Shown here: one piece after another, positions 57,288 to 64,000 of the stretch
How positions within the stretch are numbered: position 1 is the first letter of the stretch
Layout of the letters: each line of letters begins with the position of its first letter
Assembly: GCA_034422455.1 (NCBI GenBank)
Contig: DAOUJQ010000003.1
Coordinates: 41,435 to 105,434 of the forward strand
From: UBA1127 sp034422455
GTDB lineage: Bacteria; Chloroflexota; Dehalococcoidia; Lucifugimonadales; UBA1127
Length of the DNA stretch: 64,000 nt
Direction of reading: 5' to 3'
The notes under the pieces: generated by a model
The model's database searches: none
The model's input: the letters and a program-made list of their open reading frames with translations, nothing else
Told to the model about the DNA's origin: nothing
Program-made: the position numbers and the translations under genes

Positions 57288-58400
57288 ATGAAGGAACACC
57301 CCCACACGGACGTCGTCGGCAGCATGCTGCGCCCGCCGGAGCTGCTGGCGGCCCGCGACGCCTTTGCCGCCGGAGCCGTCTCGCCCGCTGAGTTCAAGCG
57401 CGTCGAGGACGCGGCCGTGGATTCGACGGTCGCCGCGCAGGAGGAGGCCGGGCTGGAGGTGGTGACCGACGGCGAAATACGCCGGACGTCCTTCCAGAGC
57501 CAGCTCGTCGAGGCGGTGGACGGCTTCAGCAACGCGGGCATCGACGCCTTCCTCTGGGGCGACTGGCACGGCGATGAGGCCGTCGGCGACGTGAACCGCC
57601 CGCGCCCGGAGGGCCTCGCGGTCGCCGGCCGGCTGCGGGTGCGGCGGCGGCTGTCGACGGAGGAGTTCGCGTACCTTCGCGGGCGCACGTCCCGCATCGC
57701 CAAGGTCACGCTGCCCAGCCCGACGCTGTTCACGAGCCTCTGGGACAACGCGGAGTCCCCGGCGGCCTATCCGGCCATCGACGCCTTCGTGGAGGACGTG
57801 GCCCGCATCCTGCGCGACGAGGTCGCCGAGCTCGTGCGGCTGGGGTGCACGTACATCCAGCTTGACGCGCCGCATTACCCGCTCGTCATGGACCCGTCTT
57901 GGGCCGGCTTCTACGGCTCCCAGGGGTGGTCGGCGGCGGACTGGGTGGCGTACGGGATTGAGCTGGACAACTGGGTGATGGAGGGGTGGCCGGACGTGAC
58001 CTTCGGCTTCCACCTCTGCAAGGGCAACCAGGGCAGCCGGTGGCTGGCGGAGGGCGGCTACGACGCGATGGTGGACACGGTGCTGCGGCGCGTGACCGCC
58101 CAGCGGCTGCTGCTGGAATACGACGACGCCCGGTCCGGCGGCTTCGAGCCGTTGCGGGGCGTGCCCGACGACAAGACCGTCGTGCTGGGGCTGGTGACCA
58201 CCAAGTCGGGGCGGCTGGAGGAGATGGACGCGCTGCTCGGCAGGATCGACGAGGCGGCGCGGCACTTCCCCCGCGAGCAGCTGGCGTTGAGCCCGCAGTG
58301 CGGCTTCGGCACGTCGATCGTGGGCAACAACCTCACCATCGCCGAGCAGAACGCCAAACTGCGGCTGGTGGCGGACACGGCGAAACGCGCGTGGGGTTGA
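57288..58400 (+). CDS. Cobalamin-independent methionine synthase-like protein (MetE C-terminal type)
   Basis: A protein of 370 residues matching the catalytic half of MetE. Zinc ligands are His and Cys in FHLCKGN (about 242 and 244), Glu in LLEYDD (about 276) and Cys in LSPQCGFG (about 338). The N-terminal folate half is absent, as in archaeal MetE-like proteins that use other methyl donors or homologous thiol substrates. It starts at ATG 57288. It has no biosynthetic partner in the window. Confidence 0.85.
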   Translation: MKEHPHTDVVGSMLRPPELLAARDAFAAGAVSPAEFKRVEDAAVDSTVAAQEEAGLEVVTDGEIRRTSFQSQLVEAVDGFSNAGIDAFLWGDWHGDEAVGDVNRPRPEGLAVAGRLRVRRRLSTEEFAYLRGRTSRIAKVTLPSPTLFTSLWDNAESPAAYPAIDAFVEDVARILRDEVAELVRLGCTYIQLDAPHYPLVMDPSWAGFYGSQGWSAADWVAYGIELDNWVMEGWPDVTFGFHLCKGNQGSRWLAEGGYDAMVDTVLRRVTAQRLLLEYDDARSGGFEPLRGVPDDKTVVLGLVTTKSGRLEEMDALLGRIDEAARHFPREQLALSPQCGFGTSIVGNNLTIAEQNAKLRLVADTAKRAWG

Positions 58401-58485
58401 CGCATCGCGCCTTTTTTCGCCCGTTGGCATGTGGTACAACGGGGGCGGGTTACGGATAGGCACGGCTCGTAGAAGGGGGAATGCG

Positions 58486-58902
58486 ATGGCAATGGTGAAC
58501 AAGGCGCTGGGAGTCTACCTGCTGCTCACGGCGTTGGCCGTGGCGGCGCTCCTCATCATCACCCCGCTCATCCACGACGGCTCCGACAGCTACCCGATCT
58601 GGGAGATCCTCAACTACTTCATGGCCGTCGGCGTCGTGGTGGTGCTGGTTACGAACTACCTGGAGAAGCGGCGGCAGGACGCGGAGGGCGCGAACGACCT
58701 GGGCGGGAGCCTGGTCTTCTACGGGGCCATCGTCCTGACGATGCTGTTCTTCTGGGAGTGGTTCTGGACCCTGAACCCGGACAGCGAGACCGGCAACGCC
58801 GCAATCGCGCACACGGTCTACTTCCCGCTGGTGGACGCGCTGTACACGGTCCTCGCGCTCACGACGGGCCGGTGCCTGTGGAGGGCGGGAGGGGACGGGT
58901 AG
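58486..58902 (+). CDS. Hypothetical four-helix membrane protein (138 aa)
   Basis: About four hydrophobic helices (ALGVYLLLTALAVAALLIITP, ILNYFMAVGVVVVLVTNYLE, GGSLVFYGAIVLTMLFFWEWF, LVDALYTVLALTTGRCLW). No family recognised. ATG 58486 follows AGAAGGGGGA. It is 18 bases before a DUF488 gene and may be co-transcribed. Confidence 0.65.
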   Translation: MAMVNKALGVYLLLTALAVAALLIITPLIHDGSDSYPIWEILNYFMAVGVVVVLVTNYLEKRRQDAEGANDLGGSLVFYGAIVLTMLFFWEWFWTLNPDSETGNAAIAHTVYFPLVDALYTVLALTTGRCLWRAGGDG

Positions 58903-58920
58903 GGGCAACCGCCGGTCCCC

Positions 58921-59358
58921 ATGACCCTCTACACCATCGGCTTCACCAAGAAGCCCGCCAGCGAGTTCTTCCGGCTGCTGAAGGAGTCGGGTGCGCGTCG
59001 GCTCGTTGACGTGCGGCTGAACCCCGGCGGGCAGCTGTCCGGCTTCGCCAAGCAGGGCGACCTCGCCTACTTCCTGCACGAGCTGTGCGGCATGGACTAC
59101 GTCCACATGCCGGAACTTGCGCCGACGCGCCCTATTCTCGACGGCCTCCGCAAGGGGCATCGCCACTGGCCGACGTACGAGCGCGAGTTTCTTGCCCTCA
59201 TGGACGAACGTCGGGTGGCAGAGACGGTCGACAGGGAGTCGCTGGCCAACTCGGTGTTGCTGTGCAGCGAGGACTCGCCGGAGCGCTGCCACCGGCGCCT
59301 CGTGGCCGAGCACCTGCGCGAGCGCTGGGGCGACGTCGAGGTGGTGCATTTGGGGTAG
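58921..59358 (+). CDS. DUF488 protein
   Basis: A protein of 145 residues. LYTIGFTKKPASEFFRLLK at the start, VDVRLNPGGQLSGFAK and VLLCSEDSPERCHRRLVAEH form the DUF488 pattern, with the conserved Cys in LLCSED and CHR. DUF488 proteins are small and of unknown biochemical role. It is complete. Confidence 0.88.
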   Translation: MTLYTIGFTKKPASEFFRLLKESGARRLVDVRLNPGGQLSGFAKQGDLAYFLHELCGMDYVHMPELAPTRPILDGLRKGHRHWPTYEREFLALMDERRVAETVDRESLANSVLLCSEDSPERCHRRLVAEHLRERWGDVEVVHLG

Positions 59359-59393
59359 GGGTAGTTCCTTGTCCCATTGGCATGTGTGGCAGG

Positions 59394-59648
59394 TCAAGAA
59401 TTGATGATCCGCTTGTAATCGTCGTGTTCACCGATCCAGACCCACCGGAAACCCTCGGCGATGGGGACTGCCAGCGCTCGGTAATTCTGTCCTATCCGAA
59501 CTGACCAGAATCTACCCACCTTTTTGAAGTGGAGGTCTGGGTAGAGGGGGTTCTCGACAAGTATCGCGAAGTTATGTCTGGCTTCTTGCTGAACAGACGC
59601 CGGAAGTCGATAGAATAGGCGCCAGAACCTACGCGAAGGCTTATGCAT
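59394..59648 (-). CDS. RelE/ParE-type toxin-like protein
   Basis: A basic protein of 84 residues (RFWRLFYRLPASVQQEARHN, RFWSVRIGQNYRALAV, then VWIGEHDDYKRIINS) with the RelE-fold pattern of the mRNA-cleaving or gyrase-inhibiting toxins. Its start overlaps the antitoxin stop by one base (TAATG), typical of a toxin-antitoxin pair. Confidence 0.82.
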   Translation of the reverse strand: MHKPSRRFWRLFYRLPASVQQEARHNFAILVENPLYPDLHFKKVGRFWSVRIGQNYRALAVPIAEGFRWVWIGEHDDYKRIINS

Positions 59649-59851
59649 TAGAGGTCTTGGAGCGTGCCAAGATCCTCATCCTCCTCCGCCTCAGCCAGCA
59701 GAAAATCCAACTTCCCGGACTCTGAGTCCGCTTCAATCTCCTTGTCCCAAGCTTCCCAGTCCCGATCGGCTAGCCACTTGCGGAGTTTGGAATACTCCTC
59801 ACCAGGCAAGTCGATAATGGCTTGCTGAATCTCTTCTATAGTCATAGTCAT
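59648..59851 (-). CDS. Antitoxin of the RelE-like pair
   Basis: An acidic protein of 67 residues (TIEEIQQAIIDLPGEEYSKL, later LLAEAEEDEDLGTLQDL) that looks like an addiction-module antitoxin. ATG 59851 has GGGAGGAA upstream, so it is preferred to 59875. It precedes and overlaps the toxin gene. Confidence 0.8.
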   Translation of the reverse strand: MTMTIEEIQQAIIDLPGEEYSKLRKWLADRDWEAWDKEIEADSESGKLDFLLAEAEEDEDLGTLQDL

Positions 59852-59941
59852 CGCGGCTTCCTCCCGCGGCGGCATTGCTTGCAGCTATTTTATCACTAGC
59901 AATACACAATATGCAGCTTTGTATGCGTCGTCAAAGTACCC

Positions 59942-61063
59942 CTACGCCAGCGCGTCGGCGGCGCTGATGATGCCCTCGCGCTCACGGGCGACGATGCGGA
60001 CGGCGTCGTGGGGAATGGCGAGGGTGACCTCGTCGCCCGTCGCGGGCACGTCCTCGCCGGGCTTGACCAGGCAGACCAGACGGCCGTTTCGGGCGCTGAC
60101 GGAGAGCTCCATCTCCCCCGCGTGGAACCTGCGGCTGTGCACCACCCCGTCCAACAGGTTCAGGCCGATGGCGTCGCTGCTCTCTGCCGTCGAACGCGGG
60201 CCGACGGAGATCCGCCGCTCGTCGATGAAGGCGAGCGCGTCCCCGGCCGGGCTGAGTTCGCCGTCCTGCAGGACGCCGGTCAGCAGGCCCACGTCCGTAT
60301 GCAGGTGCGTCGCGCTATCGTCCTGGCCGGCCCGCCGCGCCGAAAGCACGTTGCGAATGCCCATCGACCGCGCCACCAGCTCGCTGCGGGGGGCGCGGTA
60401 AAGCTCCTCCGGCGTGCCGGACTGGACCACCTCGCCCTGCTCCATGATCACCATGGTGTCGGCCATGGCGTAGGCCTCGTCGCGATCATGGGTCACGTAG
60501 ATGGCCGTCTGGCCCAGCGCCTTCAGGATGGCCCGGACCTGCGCCTGCAGCAACTCCCGGAGGGCGCGGTCCAGCGCGCCGAGGGGCTCGTCCAGCATCA
60601 GCAGGCTCGGCTCCGCGGCGAGCGAGCGGGCGAGGGCAACCCGTTGCCGCTCGCCGCCGGACAGCTCGTGCACCTTGCGCTTCTGGAAGTTCTCCAGCCC
60701 CACGAGCCGCAGCAGCGTGTTCACCCGGCTCGCCACCTGTTCCTGCGGCCGCTTCTGCATCCGCATGCCGAAGCTGACGTTGCCGGAGACGTCCATGTGC
60801 GGGAAGAGGGCGAGGTCCTGGAACATGAGGCCGAAGCCCCGGTCGCGGGACGGCACCCGGTTGAGCACGCGGCCCTCGAAGGCGATGGTCCCATCGTCCG
60901 GCGCCTCCAGCCCCGCGATGAGCCGCAGCAGCGTCGTCTTGCCGCAGCCGCTCGGCCCCAGCAGGCACACGATGTCACCGCGCTCCGCCGTCAGCGAGAC
61001 GCGCTTCACCTCGAAGCCGTCGCCGAACTGCTTGGAGACGTTGGAGACCTCCAGCAACGCCAT
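59942..61063 (-). CDS. thiQ: Thiamine ABC transporter ATP-binding protein
   Basis: A protein of 373 residues. Walker A GPSGCGKTTLLR (about 36-47), ABC signature LSGGERQRVALARSL (about 134-148), Walker B LLMLDEPLGALD and the switch His in YVTHDRDEAYAM are all intact. A C-terminal domain of about 130 residues (TOBE-like) makes it longer than E. coli ThiQ and more like FbpC/PotA. Thiamine specificity comes from the TPP riboswitch and the binding protein of the same operon. Its start codon overlaps the permease stop by one base. Confidence 0.87.
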   Translation of the reverse strand: MALLEVSNVSKQFGDGFEVKRVSLTAERGDIVCLLGPSGCGKTTLLRLIAGLEAPDDGTIAFEGRVLNRVPSRDRGFGLMFQDLALFPHMDVSGNVSFGMRMQKRPQEQVASRVNTLLRLVGLENFQKRKVHELSGGERQRVALARSLAAEPSLLMLDEPLGALDRALRELLQAQVRAILKALGQTAIYVTHDRDEAYAMADTMVIMEQGEVVQSGTPEELYRAPRSELVARSMGIRNVLSARRAGQDDSATHLHTDVGLLTGVLQDGELSPAGDALAFIDERRISVGPRSTAESSDAIGLNLLDGVVHSRRFHAGEMELSVSARNGRLVCLVKPGEDVPATGDEVTLAIPHDAVRIVAREREGIISAADALA

Positions 61064-62712
61064 CAGAAGCCTCCCGCATTGCGATATCGGAACCGTTCAA
61101 TGGCCGCGAAGACCGCGCCCACAACCAGCATCAGCACCGTGCTCATCGCCAGCGCCCGGCCCAGGTTCTCCTCGCCCGGCTGCGCGATCATCCGGTAGAT
61201 GGCCACGGGCATCGTCGTCGACTCCGGGCGCACCAGCAGCAGCGACGCGCCGAACTCGCCGATGGAGACGGCGAAGGCGAAGGTCGCGCCCACGATGAGG
61301 GCGGGGGTCAGGATGGGCAACTCGACGTGGTAGAAGGCGCGCGCGGGCGACGCCCCCATGACGGACGCGGCCTCGCGGAGCTGCTGCGGCATGCCCCGCA
61401 TGGCCGGCAGCACGCTGCGGATGACGAAGGGGTAGGCCACCAGCGTGTGCGCGATGACCAGGATGATGGTGGTGGCCCGCAGGTCGATGGGGTCGCGGTT
61501 GAAGCCGACCAGGAAGCCGAAGCCCATGATGACCGCCGAGACGCCCAGCGGCATCATCAGCAGCGCGTCGCCGACGCTGGCGCCCCGGCGGCCCGGGCGG
61601 CTGATGAAGTAGGCCGCGGAGGAGCCGATGGCCAGCGCGATGACGGTCGTGGCCACGGCGAAGCGCAGCGAGTTGGAGATGATGTTCGGCAACGGCAGGT
61701 AGAAGATGTCGCCCCGCACGTTCTCCAGCAGGCTGCCGAAGTACCGGAACGAGTATCCGCCGGACGTGTCCAGCGCCCGCTCCACCAGCGCCCACAGCGG
61801 CGAGAGCACTACCAGCAGCAACGCGACGATCGCCAGGACAACGACCACGTCGACGAACCGCTTGGGCCGCCGGGCCGTCGCTTCCTGCGGGGCCAGGTTG
61901 AGCTGCACCGCCGAGCTTGCCTGGAACCGAGTGTAGACCAGGAGGAAGATGTACGTGAACACCATCTGGATGATGGCCAGGGCCGATGCCAGCTCCAGCC
62001 GCAGCAGCTTGGCCGTCAGCTCGTAGACCGAGACCTCCAGCGTGGCGAACTGCGGGCCGCCCAGCACCAGCACGACGCCGAAGGACGTGAAGCAGAAGGC
62101 GAAGGCCAGCGCGGCCGACGAGGCAATCGCCGGCAGCAGCACCGGCAGGGTGACGTGCCAGAAGGTGCGGACGCGCCCCGCGCCCAGCATCGCCGCGCTC
62201 TCCTCCAGCTGCGGCGCGACGTTGCTCCAGAAGGCCGAGACGATGCGCACGAAGATGGCGTAGTTGTAGAAGGCGTGGGCCATCAGGATGACCCAGATGG
62301 TGTTGGCCAGCCGGATGGGCGGGTCCTCCAGCCGCAGGACCGACATCAGCAGGGTGTTGACCATGCCCTCGCGGCCCAGCAGCGCCACGAAGCCCATCGC
62401 CACCACGATGGTGGGCATGATGAACGGGAGCGTCGATACCGCCTTCAGCAGCGACTTGCCCGGGAAGTCGTGCCGCGCGAAGAGGTAGGCCATCGGCATT
62501 CCCACGGCCAGCGTCAGCGCGGTGGAGGCCGCCGCCTGCCACGTCGTGAACCAGATGCGCCCCAGGTAGTAGGAGTCGCCCAGCAGCGTCCCGAAACCCG
62601 CGAAGCCGCCCTCGCCCTGGATGAAGGCCCGCTCGAAGATGGCCCCCAGCGGGTAGAGGAAGAAGACCGCCAGGTAGGCGAGCGGGGCAAGCAGCGCAAG
62701 CCGTGCGGTCAT
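61063..62712 (-). CDS. thiP: Thiamine ABC transporter permease
   Basis: A protein of 549 residues made of two fused permease domains, each with about six helices, as in ThiP and FbpB. EAA-type loops can be seen in ESAAMLGAGRVRTFWHVTLP (about 170-189) and EAASVMGASPARAFYHVELP (about 450-469). It sits between the binding-protein and ATPase genes of the operon. Confidence 0.9.
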   Translation of the reverse strand: MTARLALLAPLAYLAVFFLYPLGAIFERAFIQGEGGFAGFGTLLGDSYYLGRIWFTTWQAAASTALTLAVGMPMAYLFARHDFPGKSLLKAVSTLPFIMPTIVVAMGFVALLGREGMVNTLLMSVLRLEDPPIRLANTIWVILMAHAFYNYAIFVRIVSAFWSNVAPQLEESAAMLGAGRVRTFWHVTLPVLLPAIASSAALAFAFCFTSFGVVLVLGGPQFATLEVSVYELTAKLLRLELASALAIIQMVFTYIFLLVYTRFQASSAVQLNLAPQEATARRPKRFVDVVVVLAIVALLLVVLSPLWALVERALDTSGGYSFRYFGSLLENVRGDIFYLPLPNIISNSLRFAVATTVIALAIGSSAAYFISRPGRRGASVGDALLMMPLGVSAVIMGFGFLVGFNRDPIDLRATTIILVIAHTLVAYPFVIRSVLPAMRGMPQQLREAASVMGASPARAFYHVELPILTPALIVGATFAFAVSIGEFGASLLLVRPESTTMPVAIYRMIAQPGEENLGRALAMSTVLMLVVGAVFAAIERFRYRNAGGF

Positions 62713-62737
62713 GGCCGCTCGCCCCGCTCAGTCCCTG

Positions 62738-63793
62738 CTACCGCAGCATGACTCGCGTCCACGCCTCTATCCACGCCTCTCGATTCTCGCTGATCTCGTC
62801 CGGGCCGATGTCCGCGGGCACCGCCGGCTCCTCCGCGAAGCGCCAGAAGTCCGGCAGCGTCGCGTTTTCATTGACAGGGTACACGAACATCTTGTCCGGG
62901 AAGTCCTCCTGGAACTGGAGCTCCAGGGCAAAGTCGATGAACTTCCGTGCCAGGAGGGGGCTGTCCGCCCCGTCCAGCACGCCCATGCCCTCGATCTGCA
63001 GGAAGACCGAGCGGTCGAAGAGGATGTTGCCTGTGGGTGCGTCATCCAGCGGCGTCTCGGAGAAGAAGAACTCCGCCGCGGGGCTGGTGGCGTAGCTCAC
63101 CACCAGGGGCTGGTTCCCGCCGTACTTGGTGAAGTTGGTGTAGTACGCGTCGCTCCAGCCGTCGGTGATGGCGACGTCGTTGGCCCGCAGGTCCGCCCAG
63201 AAGTCGAGGTAGTCGTAGTCGTCGTCCTCGCCGAAGTACGACACTGTCGCGATGAGGAAGGCGAGCCCGGGCGACGACGTGGCCGGGTTCTCCACCACCA
63301 GCTTGCCCTTCCACGTCTCCCCGGTCAGCTCCTCCAGCGAGGTGGGCGGCTGCAGCCCGTTCTCCTCCAAGTACGCCTTGTCGTAGTTCAGGTTCACGTA
63401 GCCGTAGTCGATGGGCGTCACGTGGTTGGAGGGGTCCATGTGGAACTGTTCCGGCACGAACTCCAGGTTCGGCGACTCGTACTCCTGGAAGATGCCCTCG
63501 TCCAGCGCGCGCCCCAAGTACGTGTTGTCGACGCCGTAGAACAGGTCCGCCGAAGGGTTGCCCTTCTCCAGGATGGCCCGGTTCAGCGCCAGCCCCGTGT
63601 CGCCCGCCGGCAGCAGCACCACGGTGGCGTCGTTCGCCGCCTCGAAGGCCGCGATGACGTCCTCGCCGATGTTGAAGCTGTCATGGCTCATAATGACGAG
63701 CTCGTTGTTCTCGTCGACGAGATCCTCGCTGCACGCGATGATGGCGAGCGCCATCAGCAGCGCGAGGGTCAGGAGCGCCAGTCTCTTTGCCAT
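62738..63793 (-). CDS. thiB: Thiamine-binding periplasmic protein
   Basis: A protein of 351 residues. A signal peptide ends in a lipobox (LAIIACSED), followed by ELVIMSHDSFNIGEDVIAAF and PADLFYGVDN-like sequence, matching the TbpA/ThiB group. A conserved DYGYVNLNYDKAYL segment is seen. ATG 63793 gives the normal signal; GGAAGGAG lies upstream. It is the first gene after the TPP riboswitch. Confidence 0.9.
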   Translation of the reverse strand: MAKRLALLTLALLMALAIIACSEDLVDENNELVIMSHDSFNIGEDVIAAFEAANDATVVLLPAGDTGLALNRAILEKGNPSADLFYGVDNTYLGRALDEGIFQEYESPNLEFVPEQFHMDPSNHVTPIDYGYVNLNYDKAYLEENGLQPPTSLEELTGETWKGKLVVENPATSSPGLAFLIATVSYFGEDDDYDYLDFWADLRANDVAITDGWSDAYYTNFTKYGGNQPLVVSYATSPAAEFFFSETPLDDAPTGNILFDRSVFLQIEGMGVLDGADSPLLARKFIDFALELQFQEDFPDKMFVYPVNENATLPDFWRFAEEPAVPADIGPDEISENREAWIEAWTRVMLR

Positions 63794-63837
63794 TGCCGTC
63801 TCCTTCCACCCCGGCGCTCTCCGGGCTCTTCGCCCGG

Positions 63838-63868
63838 AAAACAAAAAGAACCGCCCTGTCCGGGCGGT
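63838..63868 (-). terminator. Rho-independent terminator after the TPP riboswitch
   Basis: The stem ACCGCCC/GGGCGGT (63850-63856 with 63862-63868, loop TGTCC) is followed on the minus strand by TCTTTTTGTTTT. It lies between the riboswitch and thiB, so thiamine pyrophosphate binding should cause early termination. Confidence 0.88.
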
Positions 63869-63885
63869 CAAAACGTAAGCAGAAG

Positions 63886-63982
63886 GGCCACGTCCCTACG
63901 CTGGCATTACCCAGATCAGGTTCTCGGGGTCGTCCCTCCTTGTCGGGACCTCTCAGCCTGGCCTTTCCAAGCTCCCCCCGGG
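63886..63982 (-). promoter_or_regulatory. TPP (THI-box) riboswitch
   Basis: On the minus strand the order GGGGGGAGC, GGCTGAGAGG, then GAACCTGATCTGGGTAATGC and CAGCGTAGGGA matches the conserved TPP-binding core almost base for base. It controls the thiBPQ operon. The promoter is at or beyond the window end. Confidence 0.96.
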
Positions 63983-64000
63983 GCGTATGCAGTTGTTAGG

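Overview
The window is high-GC bacterial chromosome, gene-dense, with two lower-GC insertions. It looks like an aerobic member of the Chloroflexota (Dehalococcoidia/SAR202-like). That placement is an inference from several features together: an alternative complex III operon, a CcmF/CcmH cytochrome c maturation set, a MoxR-DUF58-transglutaminase operon, and intergenic regions full of short palindromic repeats, including the widespread element that reads VRPEPVEG when translated. There is no rRNA, no convincing tRNA and no CRISPR array.

Layout. 1-2885: primosome genes (DnaB C-terminal part, a DnaD-like protein, and a DnaC-like protein with two AAA+ domains). 2920-3847: a low-GC two-gene unit with a clear sigma-70 promoter and a dCTP deaminase. 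3973-5725: phospholipid/glycolipid genes (GT4 glycosyltransferase and CDP-alcohol phosphatidyltransferase). 5949-8933 (minus): a low-GC defence-like cassette of DNA methyltransferase, HEPN-like protein and DUF262 protein, with a possible pseudoknot RNA 5' of it. 9230-10372: a sterol-reductase-like membrane protein. 11209-11952: a class II aldolase. 12015-24956 (minus): a five-gene envelope operon headed by a 2,460-residue protein with three transglutaminase domains, HEAT repeats and Ig-like domains. 25299-31406: an accessory region with a hairpin-ended element carrying a small-terminase-like gene, an XhoI/PaeR7I-type restriction-modification pair, and a terminase cassette without capsid or portal genes.

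31527-39844: a cation transporter, glmS, an RCC1-repeat lipoprotein, a TlpA/CcmG thioredoxin and two envelope proteins, a decayed VapBC locus and small hypothetical genes. 39994-51578 (minus): ccmF, ccmH and the alternative complex III operon, so assembly of c-type haems sits directly downstream of the complex that needs them. 51703-56128 (minus): two tandem SulP transporters and a beta-carbonic anhydrase, probably for bicarbonate uptake. 56357-59851: small metabolic genes and a RelE-type toxin-antitoxin pair. 59942-63982 (minus): thiamine ABC transporter genes under a TPP riboswitch with a downstream terminator.

A dispersed element (called E here) has a copy with a gene at 25299-25798, a short copy at 10533-10769 and a partial end at 5862-5917. 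Its conserved end lies just past the 3' end of both restriction/modification cassettes. Six short palindromic families (called A-F here) fill most intergenic gaps. They also interrupt coding sequences in frame, and at two places they are flanked by direct duplications of host sequence.
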